In this document: piece by piece, positions 1 to 7,000 of the stretch | How the letters are laid out: each line of letters begins with the position of its first letter | How positions within the stretch are numbered: the stretch's first letter is position 1 | Source of the DNA: Sabulitectum sp964604135 | Lineage (GTDB): Bacteria; Fermentibacterota; Fermentibacteria; Fermentibacterales; JCC-6 | DNA length: 10,785 nt | Assembly (NCBI GenBank): GCA_964604135.1 | Contig: CAZRXU010000089.1 | Location: 1-10,785 of the forward strand | Direction: 5' to 3' | Notes under the pieces: generated by a model | Told to the model about the DNA's origin: nothing | Database searches by the model: none | Seen by the model: the letters and a program-made list of their open reading frames with translations, nothing else | Made by a program: the position numbers and the translations under genes

Positions 1-663
1 GTTGAAAGCGGTATTCCTCCTTTCCGGGGGGAAAACGGGCTGTGGAACAAGTTTAACCCGGTGTTTCTGGACATCGACTACTTCCACACAAACCCCCTTG
101 AGTCATGGAAACTCATCAAACAGATTTTTTACGATTTCATAGGGGAAGCAAAACCCAACGCAGCGCATTTCGCTCTGGCAGAAATGGAAAAAATAGGAAA
201 CCTGAACTGCATAATTACACAGAATATAGACAACCTTCACCGTCAGGCCGGAAGCAAATGCATCATTGAATACCATGGAACCACAAGAGACCTCGTTTGT
301 CTGCACTGCGAGCAGTCTTTTCCCTCATCCGAAACCGATCTTACTGCTCTGCCTCCAGTGTGCGAAAACTGTGGCAGTGTGCTGAAACCAGACTTTGTTT
401 TTTTTGGAGAACCCATACCGGAACCGGCCAGTACAAACTCTCTCAGAGAAGCGGATATATCTGATGTGTTTGTTCTTATTGGAACAACCGGAGAGATAAT
501 GCCCGCTTCTGCTATCCCTGTTATAGCAAAGAATAAAGGGGCTAAGATAATCGAGGTGAACACTGAGCGATCCAACTACACGGATACAGTTACAGATGTT
601 TTTATTCAGGGGAAAGCCACTGCTGTTTTTACCGAGCTGCTTTCAGCAATAGGAAAAAGATGA
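1..663 (+). CDS. Sir2-family NAD-dependent protein deacylase (sirtuin), 5' end missing
   Basis: Open from the first base of the window, with 220 residues visible; the start and the N-terminal GAG NAD-binding motif lie outside. The first residues read ESGIPPFRG, matching the sirtuin SGIPDFRG loop. TQNIDNLH is the NAD/ribose-binding motif, and YHG carries the catalytic His (visible residue 92). Two CxxC pairs (visible Cys100/103 and 121/124) form the structural zinc site, followed by KPDFVFFGE. The usual GTSLxVxPA motif reads GTTGEIMPA, a small deviation. Sirtuins remove acyl groups from lysine using NAD+, releasing nicotinamide and O-acyl-ADP-ribose. The YxxR pair of class III desuccinylases is not evident after the FRG loop, so deacetylase is the more likely activity. 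The stop overlaps the next start (ATGA), indicating an operon with the MBL protein and map. A GTG at 61 is not the real start, because sirtuin sequence continues upstream of it. Confidence 0.93.
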   Translation, partial: VESGIPPFRGENGLWNKFNPVFLDIDYFHTNPLESWKLIKQIFYDFIGEAKPNAAHFALAEMEKIGNLNCIITQNIDNLHRQAGSKCIIEYHGTTRDLVCLHCEQSFPSSETDLTALPPVCENCGSVLKPDFVFFGEPIPEPASTNSLREADISDVFVLIGTTGEIMPASAIPVIAKNKGAKIIEVNTERSNYTDTVTDVFIQGKATAVFTELLSAIGKR

Positions 664-1298
664 AAACAACAATCATCTACGACAACACCACAACTGAAGA
701 ATTGCTTACTGCAGACTGGGGCTGGTCATGCCTGGTTGAAACTGCAGGCAGAAAAATACTTTTTGACACTGGCGGGAACGGAAGAATACTTCTGGACAAT
801 CTGAAAGCACTGAACTTCAAACCGGAATCCGTAAGTGATGTTGTTATCTCTCATCCCGACTTTGACCACATCGGAGGGCTTTCAGCCTTTCTGAACGAAA
901 ACAGCACAGCAGTTGTTCATGTTCCTGTTTCATTCAGAGGAATCAGGTACTCCAACACCGTTAAATACTACGATAAACCTTCAGAGATACACAGCGGTGT
1001 ATATCTCACCGGGGAACTTGGCGGCCGCGAGCAGTCCATGGCTGTTGAAACCCCCAAAGGGCTTTTTCTGATTGTAGGATGCGGACACCCGGGGCTAAAA
1101 AACATCATGAAAACAGCTTCCCTTTTCGGCAGCGTATACGGAGTTATTGGCGGTCTGCACGGGTTCGACAACTTTGAGATACTTGACACTGCTGGTATTA
1201 TCTGCCCTGCACACTGCACGAAGCACAGTAAACAGATAAAGCTTCTTTATTTTGACAAATGCGTTGACGGAGGAGTGGGTAGAGTAATCAAGATATGA
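660..1298 (+). CDS. Metallo-beta-lactamase-fold hydrolase, COG1237 type (dihydropterin phosphate synthase-like)
   Basis: 212 residues. The early strand ILFDTGGNG and the motif SHPDFDHIGGL (residues 64-74) mark the MBL fold. GCGHPGLKNI (140-149) and PAHCTKHS (183-190) match the conserved blocks of COG1237, the family named after the archaeal methanopterin-pathway enzyme 7,8-dihydropterin-6-methyl-4-(beta-D-ribofuranosyl)-aminobenzene-5'-phosphate synthase. Likely metal ligands are His65, Asp69, His70, His143 and His186. The second His of the canonical HxHxDH motif is Asp67 here, so the metal site may differ from standard members. Most bacterial members have no known substrate, and a role in methanopterin synthesis should not be assumed. 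The start is supported by an AGGA about 5 nt upstream and by the ATGA overlap with the sirtuin; the stop overlaps the map start the same way. Confidence 0.85.
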   Translation: MKTTIIYDNTTTEELLTADWGWSCLVETAGRKILFDTGGNGRILLDNLKALNFKPESVSDVVISHPDFDHIGGLSAFLNENSTAVVHVPVSFRGIRYSNTVKYYDKPSEIHSGVYLTGELGGREQSMAVETPKGLFLIVGCGHPGLKNIMKTASLFGSVYGVIGGLHGFDNFEILDTAGIICPAHCTKHSKQIKLLYFDKCVDGGVGRVIKI

Positions 1299-2050
1299 TA
1301 GCCATAAAAACACCTGAAGAAATCGGGAAGATGCGGAAGGCCGGGAAACTGGCGGCGCAACTGCTCGACTACATTGAACCATTTGTACAGACAGGGGTAA
1401 CAACTCTGTACCTCAACGACCTGTGTGCCATTTATACAAAAATGCACGGTGCGGTCTCTGCACCTCTGAACTACAGAGGATTTCCAAAAAGCATCTGCAC
1501 TTCAATCAACAATGTTGTATGCCACGGTATTCCCTGTGCAGATGATGTTCTGAAAAGTGGAGACATTCTCAACATTGATGTAACTGTAATTCTTGACGGC
1601 TTTCACGGCGATACCTCAAGAACATTTTTGGTAGGCGAAGTTGAGAACAGAGTTGCCGATTTTGTCAGGCGTGCAGAAAAAGCAATGTACCTTGGTATCG
1701 AGGCCGTTGAACTAGGCAAATACCTCTATGAAGTTGGTCGGTCAATAGAAAAATACACAGCAAAATACGGATATTCCATAGTCCGCGACTATACCGGCCA
1801 CGGAATCGGAAAAAGCTTCCACGAAGACCCGCAGGTTTTTCATCATTACACCAGGGCAAACAAGATCCGCCTTCGAGCTGGAATGACATTTACAGTTGAA
1901 CCTATGATAAACATGGGCAGCTCCTACAGAGTCAAAACCTCAAGAAAAGACGGCTGGACTGTAACCACAGCAGACGGCAGCCTCAGCGCCCAGTTCGAGC
2001 ACACCATTCTGGTCACACAAGACGGAGCAGAGATTCTTACCAGAGTTTAG
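1295..2050 (+). CDS. map: Type I methionyl aminopeptidase
   Basis: 251 residues, the normal length for bacterial type Ia MetAP. It removes the initiator methionine from nascent proteins in the cytoplasm. All five metal ligands are present: Asp95 (NIDVT), Asp106 (HGDTSRTF), His169 (TGHGIG), Glu202 (TVEPM) and Glu235 (QFEHT). The substrate-contacting His77 (CHGIP) and His176 (FHEDP) are also in place, so the enzyme should be active. There is no N-terminal zinc-finger extension. The start lies in an ATGA overlap with the MBL gene and lacks a strong Shine-Dalgarno, suggesting translational coupling. This placement is unusual, because map often sits in the ribosomal protein/secY region; here it may be a second copy or a relocated gene. 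The gene ends 13 bp from the stop of the convergent GH18 gene. Confidence 0.97.
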   Translation: MIAIKTPEEIGKMRKAGKLAAQLLDYIEPFVQTGVTTLYLNDLCAIYTKMHGAVSAPLNYRGFPKSICTSINNVVCHGIPCADDVLKSGDILNIDVTVILDGFHGDTSRTFLVGEVENRVADFVRRAEKAMYLGIEAVELGKYLYEVGRSIEKYTAKYGYSIVRDYTGHGIGKSFHEDPQVFHHYTRANKIRLRAGMTFTVEPMINMGSSYRVKTSRKDGWTVTTADGSLSAQFEHTILVTQDGAEILTRV

Positions 2051-2063
2051 CCAGACCTTTCTG

Positions 2064-3863
2064 TTACTTCAGAAGAACAACTCTTTTAGAGGAAAATCCT
2101 GTACTGCTGCTGACGCCTATGAAATACACTCCCTGCGGAGCATTCCCGTTCCACAGCCACGAATCACCTGGATGCAGATCGTTTTCCACCACAATTCTGC
2201 CTGAAACATCCATAACCTGTACATGTCCGCCCACAGGCGAGTTTACTACATAAAAACATGCCGGGCTTGCTGATACAGTAAACCATTCAGGAACAATACC
2301 GGAACCACTCTGTACCCCCGAAGCTTCTGTGAAGCGGATGGCATCAAACACAATTCTCTGCCCTGAAGTTCCTGTGTTGTCTCCTGCCACAACCGAAACA
2401 CCGCCAGATGAATCGTAAGGCCCTCCCAAAGAAACCCATTGACCGGAAAAGGAAGCCTGATTCACTGTTACACTGTCTTCCACAGAACCGTGAACAATGC
2501 GGTAGGTAACGTCAGCGTTTCCAGTTGGCGGAATGTATACCTCAAGACTGTAGTCTGCAGTACTGTCCGGGAAATGGAAATTCCACTGCGCCCAGTTTAC
2601 ATCAGGCCCTGATGGGATTGACCCGGTGTAGAAGAATGTGTGGTACTGCCCGCCTTCAGTGTACGGGTGCCAGTAGTTTGAAGGGCCGTGAAGCTGGAAA
2701 CAGTCTTCAAGGTTGTCGGTTATCATATCGTTGGCTACTGTGTCGCCAAAACACTGCTCCAGCTCATTCCACAGTTCATCGCGCGACCCATCGTACCCCA
2801 GAGCCCATATTCCTATACCCTGCAAGCCGGCCATGGTAACCATGTCATACTTCAAACCAAGGGACTGGTCATTATCGTACCACCCCTGATTCCACCCACC
2901 AGAGTAAAACCTGTACCAGGGTGTTAAAGACTCTTCGTTCCACAGCGCTCCGTAGGTTTCAGCTCTGCCGGCCAGCGTTGTGTAGAACAGCGTGCTGCAG
3001 CTGTTTGCCGAAGAGTGAGCGGATGATCCCGAGGTTTTCCACTGATGCCCGTAGTAAGGAAGACCAACAACAAGCTTTTCATGAACACTTGGAGCATTGC
3101 AGATATAGTCGCACACAGCCCAGGCCATATTGCTGGACGACTCCGGTGAACTGCCCCAGCCAACAAGTGGAGCGTTGGGGCCTGCAACGGAACTCCAGCT
3201 TCCGGCAAAGGCGTAGCACATCATCATCAGAGCATCGCAGCTCTCGGCAAGCTCACTGTAGTTAAACGCGCCTGACCAGTCTACAACAGGTGTGCAGATG
3301 GAGATGTGCGCACCTGGCAGAGCTGTTCTTACATCTTCCATAAACGAAACCAGGTTGCCGGAGTCTGCTGCCTGCACATTTTCAAAATCTATACACACAC
3401 CGTCGGCAACAGAATTGTTCACAAGATTACAGATAGTAGAGATTGCTGTTGTTTTGTTTGTTGTAAGAACAGAATGAATAGAAGAGCTGCTGAAGTTTGT
3501 TACTGTAACGGTTACAACAGCACCGTTTGCATGGGCCTGATCCATTGCCGTTGCAAAGGAAGACGGGAAACCGTGGTAGTTGGTTATGGTACCTGATACG
3601 CCCATATCCACGCTGAACACTGCCAGAACACTGATAAGATCGTAGTGCAGCCATGCCTGGTTAACCCAGTAGGGAAGAAAGCCGAATACAGTTCCGTAAA
3701 GCTCTGCGTCACCGCTGCTATCAATGGTGAATACCTCGTGTTCCTGAACAGCTGAGTGCTGCTCAACCGCCTGCTGGTGAACCGATGGAAGCTGGTACAC
3801 ATCTGGGACAGAACTCACAGGGCCTGCAACAAGAGAAACAACAAACAGGGCTGAAACAATCAT
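2064..3863 (-). CDS. Secreted glycoside hydrolase family 18 protein with golvesin-type and C-terminal sorting-like domains
   Basis: 599 residues. A hydrophobic N-terminus (residues 1-18) looks like a signal peptide but has no basic n-region. Residues about 53-375 form a GH18 TIM barrel of the YaaH/CFLE kind: GFLPYWV, DGVCIDFE (154-161, acid Glu161 with Asp159), LPYYGHQW and GIGIWALGYDG. Residues about 380-512 match the golvesin C-terminal-like domain (YSLEVYIPP, TYRIVHG, GQWVSLGGPY, VFDAIRF). Residues about 525-599 resemble a FlgD-like/Por-type sorting domain (VQVMDVSGR, GVYFIG, final KRVVLLK). GH18 enzymes cleave chitin, peptidoglycan or other N-acetylglucosamine glycans; the substrate here is unknown. 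The usual MxYD after the barrel's sixth strand is CYAF, so the Asp is missing and activity may be altered. AGGAGG at 3868-3873 with 4-nt spacing fixes the start. It is the last gene of the block that begins near 6066. Confidence 0.88.
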   Translation of the reverse strand: MIVSALFVVSLVAGPVSSVPDVYQLPSVHQQAVEQHSAVQEHEVFTIDSSGDAELYGTVFGFLPYWVNQAWLHYDLISVLAVFSVDMGVSGTITNYHGFPSSFATAMDQAHANGAVVTVTVTNFSSSSIHSVLTTNKTTAISTICNLVNNSVADGVCIDFENVQAADSGNLVSFMEDVRTALPGAHISICTPVVDWSGAFNYSELAESCDALMMMCYAFAGSWSSVAGPNAPLVGWGSSPESSSNMAWAVCDYICNAPSVHEKLVVGLPYYGHQWKTSGSSAHSSANSCSTLFYTTLAGRAETYGALWNEESLTPWYRFYSGGWNQGWYDNDQSLGLKYDMVTMAGLQGIGIWALGYDGSRDELWNELEQCFGDTVANDMITDNLEDCFQLHGPSNYWHPYTEGGQYHTFFYTGSIPSGPDVNWAQWNFHFPDSTADYSLEVYIPPTGNADVTYRIVHGSVEDSVTVNQASFSGQWVSLGGPYDSSGGVSVVAGDNTGTSGQRIVFDAIRFTEASGVQSGSGIVPEWFTVSASPACFYVVNSPVGGHVQVMDVSGRIVVENDLHPGDSWLWNGNAPQGVYFIGVSSSTGFSSKRVVLLK

Positions 3864-3911
3864 AATACCTCCTGCAGCAAGAACATCTTCAAGAGGCCTG
3901 TTGAAAACAAG

Positions 3912-5300
3912 CTACCTGGAAACAGACTGTTCTTCGGAATTACCGATAATATCTATGCTCTTCCACTTACCCGCTCTGAACCTGAAGAAGTAGAATCCTC
4001 CGAAAATAGCAATGTACAGGCTCGTAAACAGCCACAGTTCTACAATGCCACTGTGCCGTACCGCATAGAGGTACAGCAAGCCCGGCACCCAGAAAAGCCA
4101 GGCCAGAAGCCCGGACACCCACATAACAAACTTTGTGTCACCGGCTCCGCGAAGAGCACCGCCAAAAATAAGGCTGGCAGCATCGAACACCCCCCATGCT
4201 GCAATGATAGCAAGAAGTTTTCCGGCAGTTGATGACAATTCCTCAAAGGTGCAGGCGGAATCAGGGCTGAAAAACAACCTCGTATAGAATCCGGGAAACA
4301 GAACAAAAGAAGCTGCAAGGGGAACAAAGTAGGAAAGAGCCAGTACAAGGGAACGCCAGGTTACCCTTACAGCCATCTCAGTACTTCCCATTCCAATGGC
4401 TCTTCCAACAATTACTGTTGTGGCAAACCCGAAACCCAGAAGCGGGTTGAAAGCCAGATTGTTTACACTGAATGCCAGGTTGTTTGCAGTAAAGTCTACC
4501 CTCCCAAGCCTTCCGGCAATGAACAGAAAAACTGTAAAACTGGCAACATCCATAAAAATCTGAAATCCTGCAGGGAAGCCGAACTTAAGTATTCTTGCCG
4601 TCAGCTTCTTTGAAAATCTGAAGTTCTTTCTGGTTCTGTAGATCTCCGCGGTTCTTCCGGTGTACGCAGCAACGGTCAGGATCATGCCAGGAATAAATGA
4701 TGACACTGCAGTTGCAACTGCCGCTCCTTTTATTCCCATTTCCGGAAACCCCAGCCTTCCGAAAATCATGCCGTAGTCAAGCAGAATGTTTACACCTGCA
4801 CCCACAAGAACTGCAGCCATGGCAGGAACCGTTTTTCCCCTGCCATTCCAGAAAGAGGCAGCTGCAGCTGTAAATACAGGCCCGGATGCCGAGATCATAA
4901 GTATTCTGAAATAGGTTTGCTCCAAAGCAAGAACCTCCGGAGCATGCCCGGCTAGATTAAGCAGCACAGAGCCGGGTATGGCAAGCGCAGCGAGAATTGG
5001 AACTGAAAACATGGTAAGGAACAACCCCTGCGCTAGACTTTTTGAACACCCGTCTGTGTCATCTGCACCGAAGAACTGCGATACAAAAGTGCTGGAGTAG
5101 CCCACTGTTCCGTACAGAACAGACAACAGAGTAAAGCTTAGAATACCTGCGGGAAGTGCTGCCTGCAGTTCCAGCTGGCTGTGCCCTGCAAGAAACAACC
5201 TGTCGCAGAACATCATAATGGTTCTGCCAGCCATACCGGCAATTATCGGAAGTGATACGGAGATTATTCCCCGGTACGAATCCGGTGCATACTTACTCAT
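3912..5300 (-). CDS. MATE family efflux transporter
   Basis: 462 residues, typical MATE length, strongly hydrophobic, with about 12 predicted membrane segments in two halves. The opening ISVSLPIIAGMAGRTIMMFCDRLFLAGHS matches the first MATE helices, here given only as a position range: residues 13-41. Family-like segments follow, including ALPAGILSF, STFVSQFFGA (the MATE VSQxxGA motif), NILLDYGMIFG and RGAGDTKFVMW near the C-terminus. MATE proteins export drugs or metabolites in exchange for H+ or Na+; the substrate cannot be read from sequence. The start overlaps the stop of the propeller gene by 8 bp (ATGAGTAA) and has no clear Shine-Dalgarno, so translation is probably coupled. The stop is 48 bp before the GH18 start, placing all three in one likely operon. 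Confidence 0.95.
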   Translation of the reverse strand: MSKYAPDSYRGIISVSLPIIAGMAGRTIMMFCDRLFLAGHSQLELQAALPAGILSFTLLSVLYGTVGYSSTFVSQFFGADDTDGCSKSLAQGLFLTMFSVPILAALAIPGSVLLNLAGHAPEVLALEQTYFRILMISASGPVFTAAAASFWNGRGKTVPAMAAVLVGAGVNILLDYGMIFGRLGFPEMGIKGAAVATAVSSFIPGMILTVAAYTGRTAEIYRTRKNFRFSKKLTARILKFGFPAGFQIFMDVASFTVFLFIAGRLGRVDFTANNLAFSVNNLAFNPLLGFGFATTVIVGRAIGMGSTEMAVRVTWRSLVLALSYFVPLAASFVLFPGFYTRLFFSPDSACTFEELSSTAGKLLAIIAAWGVFDAASLIFGGALRGAGDTKFVMWVSGLLAWLFWVPGLLYLYAVRHSGIVELWLFTSLYIAIFGGFYFFRFRAGKWKSIDIIGNSEEQSVSR

Positions 5301-6066
5301 GAGGTTTCAGGACAAGAATTGAACCTGTTCCATCTTCTGAAACAAACAGCTGACCTCCGGCTACAACCACGTCCTCTACCGTTTCCAGACCATCCTGAAA
5401 AGCAGCAGGCGTACCATTTGCGTCAACTGTGTAAACAGAACCGCTCTCATCGGTAATGTACAGGGGAAAGCCCCCGGCAGTTGAACATATTCCCTCACAA
5501 GCTGAAACACCTGTAACAAACGGCAGCAACTCGCCTGAAGCCGGGTTGTACCGGAAAACAGCCACACTGCCGAACAATCCGGATGACTCGCTGCACACAT
5601 AAATCAATCCATCATCAGCAACTACCACATCTGAAAAGCTGAAGGCAGATGGAAGCGAGTACTCTGCAATATTATCTCCTTCGGATAGCCTCCACAGAGT
5701 CGTAAACAGGCAGCCCCCCTGTATACCTCCTGTTGTAAACCAGATATCTCCCGAACCGTCAACTGTTACCCCCTCGGGGTAGCACAGATCACTGACCAGT
5801 GTTACAACGGAACCGTTCAGCAGTTCAACCAGCCTGCCGTGCTCTGCGTCTTCAACAACAAAGATCCTTCCGCTCTCAGTCACGCAGATTCCCTCTGGTG
5901 AAGAAAGTTCTTCGGCAATCACGGTAACAGTTCCGTCAAATGCCGCATAAAGAACCCTCCCGGCATTTTCCTCACATATGTAAACACCATCCCCGTCGGC
6001 AGACAGCCCGTCCGGGCTGTTCAGCCCGGTAAGAAAAGGCAGAGCGACAACAACAAACAGCAGCAT
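5293..6066 (-). CDS. Exported SMP-30/NHL-like six-repeat beta-propeller protein
   Basis: 257 residues from ATG 6066; a TTG at 6075 would add three. I prefer the ATG because GGAAGA precedes it and it puts the hydrophobic stretch MLLFVVVALPFLTG at the very N-terminus, as a short signal peptide or anchor. An in-frame stop lies four codons upstream of the TTG, so no longer start exists. Six repeats share a pattern of (S/Y)P(D/E)G(L/I/V)xVxxxGxI(F/Y/W)V, for example SPDGLSADG, SPEGICVTESG, YPEGVTVDGSG and TVEDVVVAGG, consistent with a six-bladed propeller. Relatives include gluconolactonase/SMP-30, Vgb lyase and NHL proteins, but the sparse metal ligands of SMP-30 cannot be assigned with confidence, so a binding rather than catalytic role is possible. 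First gene of the operon with the MATE transporter and GH18 protein. Confidence 0.82.
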   Translation of the reverse strand: MLLFVVVALPFLTGLNSPDGLSADGDGVYICEENAGRVLYAAFDGTVTVIAEELSSPEGICVTESGRIFVVEDAEHGRLVELLNGSVVTLVSDLCYPEGVTVDGSGDIWFTTGGIQGGCLFTTLWRLSEGDNIAEYSLPSAFSFSDVVVADDGLIYVCSESSGLFGSVAVFRYNPASGELLPFVTGVSACEGICSTAGGFPLYITDESGSVYTVDANGTPAAFQDGLETVEDVVVAGGQLFVSEDGTGSILVLKPHE

Positions 6067-6344
6067 TTCTTCCAATCGAGAAAGTTAAAACCGAAACAAT
6101 CCGGCAGCGGAATATTGCAGGTTGCAGGGAACCTGTACAACGTCATCCATAAATTGATCTGCCTCGGTCTTGCTAAAATAGAAACAGTAGTGTGCGCTTA
6201 TGTTGTTGTTCTGTTTGTTCTTACATATGGTTTTTCCTTCCCTGGACACACTTCAGTGCAATCATCCGAAATGATATTTCAGGAAACGTCTTCAACTGCT
6301 GCAACTGCCCTGTTATCTTCACTCAACAGTGTATTCCACAGGGC
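6067..6344. other. Divergent intergenic region without a supported gene
   Basis: This stretch separates the minus-strand propeller gene from the plus-strand RRM promoter and must hold the promoter of the minus-strand operon, though I see no convincing -35/-10 pair for it. A perfect 6-bp inverted repeat with a 6-nt spacer (CAGGTT, 6118-6123; AACCTG, 6130-6135) could be an operator. A 91-codon open frame from TTG 6115 runs to 6390, but it has no ribosome site and runs through the RRM promoter, so I do not call it. Confidence 0.5.
6118..6135. promoter_or_regulatory. Small inverted repeat upstream of the propeller operon
   Basis: CAGGTT and AACCTG are perfect reverse complements separated by GCAGGG, about 50 bp upstream of the minus-strand start at 6066. 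It could be an operator or a small leader hairpin. A single 6-bp repeat of this kind can arise by chance, so the call is tentative. Confidence 0.2.
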
Positions 6345-6374
6345 TTTACATTCTGAAATAGATGTGCATATTAT
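6345..6374 (+). promoter_or_regulatory. Sigma-70-type promoter of the first RRM gene
   Basis: A -35 box TTTACA (6345-6350, 5/6 match to TTGACA) is followed by an 18-bp spacer and a -10 box TATTAT (6369-6374, 5/6 match to TATAAT). The predicted start of transcription is about 6380-6382. The same arrangement with the same 18-bp spacer and the same 126-bp distance from -35 to ATG precedes the second RRM gene, which is the main support. Conserved GTGCATATTA spans the -10 in both. Confidence 0.65.
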
Positions 6375-6377
6375 CCA

Positions 6378-6470
6378 TGTATCTCAATGATGAGATGCAG
6401 CCGGGCTTCTTTTGTGTCGTCGCGAAGATTCGGTTTTTATTTGAGATGACATTGTACGAAAGGGATACTA
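6378..6470 (+). promoter_or_regulatory. Structured 5' leader of the first RRM gene
   Basis: The predicted transcript begins at or beside a hairpin: ATCTCA (6381-6386), loop ATGA, TGAGAT (6391-6396), extendable outward to 9 bp with one wobble pair. A second possible stem pairs CCGGGCTTC (6401-6409) with GAAG(A)TTCGG (6424-6433), with one bulged A and two G-U pairs. This second block (6401-6435) is 34/35 identical to 7022-7056 in the other leader. The leader ends with AAAGGGA, 5-6 nt before the ATG. The first stem differs in sequence but not in size between the two copies. It is not recognisably any named riboswitch; a cold- or stress-responsive or autoregulatory leader is an inference from the RRM genes downstream. 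Confidence 0.55.
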
Positions 6471-6886
6471 ATGAACCTGTACGTAGGAAACCTCTCCTGG
6501 GGTGTTGATGATGACTCACTCAGAACCTTTTTCGAAAACTACGGCGAAGTAACCGACGCCAGAGTAATCACCGACAGAGAGACCGGCCGCAGCCGTGGCT
6601 TCGGTTTTGTTGAAATGCCTGAAGAGGCTGCCAGAAACGCAATCGCCCAGGGCGATGGTGTNNNNNNNNNNNNNNNNNNNNNNNNNNNNNNNNNNNNNNN
6701 NNNNNNNNNNNNNNNNNNNNNNNNNNNNNNNNNNNNNNNNNNNNNNNNNNNNNNNNNNNNNTTGTTGAAATGCCTGAAGAGGCTGCCAGAAACGCAATCG
6801 CCCAGGGCGATGGTGTAGAGCTCGATGGAAGACCTCTTAGAATCAATGAAGCCAAGCCTCGTGAAGAGAGACCAAGACGATACTAA
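6471..6886 (+). CDS. RRM-domain RNA-binding protein (copy 1), interrupted by an assembly gap
   Basis: A small single-RRM protein of the bacterial/cyanobacterial Rbp type that binds single-stranded RNA. RNP2 is LYVGNL (residues 3-8) and RNP1 is RGFGFVEM (42-49); the C-terminus is a short charged tail (EERPRRY). The reading frame runs from ATG 6471 into 100 Ns and resumes in another frame at 6762. The last 55 bases before the gap (6607-6661) are repeated exactly after it (6762-6816). Removing the Ns and one copy gives 191 + 70 = 261 nt, an intact 86-residue protein ending at TAA 6884-6886. That protein differs from copy 2 only at residues 23 (Asn/Ser) and 72 (Arg/Lys). As printed, the frame breaks at the gap; I treat this as assembly, not biology. 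It has its own promoter and terminator. Confidence 0.85.
6607..6816 (+). repeat. 55-bp exact direct repeat flanking the N gap
   Basis: Bases 6607-6661 and 6762-6816 are identical over 55 bases and abut the gap on both sides. This is what two contigs sharing a terminal k-mer of 55 look like when joined with a default spacer. The corresponding stretch of the second RRM gene differs at several sites, so it is not the source of the repeat. Confidence 0.85.
6662..6761. other. Assembly gap of 100 Ns
   Basis: Exactly 100 undetermined bases, the conventional size for a gap of unknown length. The flanking exact overlap indicates the true gap is probably negative (-55), although hidden extra RRM units cannot be excluded. 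Confidence 0.98.
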
Positions 6887-6907
6887 TCCGATAAAATCGA
6901 TATCGTG

Positions 6908-6933
6908 GGGCGGCTCTTTTGAGTCGCCCTTTT
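6908..6933 (+). terminator. Rho-independent terminator of RRM copy 1
   Basis: The stem GGGCGGCTC (6908-6916) pairs with GAGTCGCCC (6921-6929) through nine pairs including one G-U, with a TTTT loop and a TTTT tail. It begins 22 bp after the stop codon. Confidence 0.85.
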
Positions 6934-6964
6934 CAATAGATATGCGCTTTTTTCTAAACAGCTA

Positions 6965-6994
6965 TTTACATTGCGGAATAAATGTGCATATTAC
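6965..6994 (+). promoter_or_regulatory. Sigma-70-type promoter of the second RRM gene
   Basis: TTTACA (6965-6970), an 18-bp spacer and TATTAC (6989-6994). Position and sequence mirror the promoter of copy 1, including GTGCATATTA at 6984-6993. Because it follows a terminator, copy 2 should be transcribed independently. The -10 is one base weaker than in copy 1. Confidence 0.6.
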
Positions 6995-7000
6995 CAGCAA

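Noticed and set aside
2041..2075. Shared terminator between map and the convergent GH18 gene
   Set aside because: The 13-bp gap and its surroundings show no GC-rich stem with a T run on either strand.
6115..6390. 91-codon open frame with a hydrophobic middle upstream of the RRM genes
   Set aside because: TTG start without a ribosome site; its 3' end runs through the RRM promoter and into the first hairpin, and no counterpart exists before copy 2.
6662..6818. Frameshifted or truncated RRM pseudogene at the N gap
   Set aside because: The apparent frameshift depends on an arbitrary 100-N spacer; collapsing the 55-bp overlap restores the frame.
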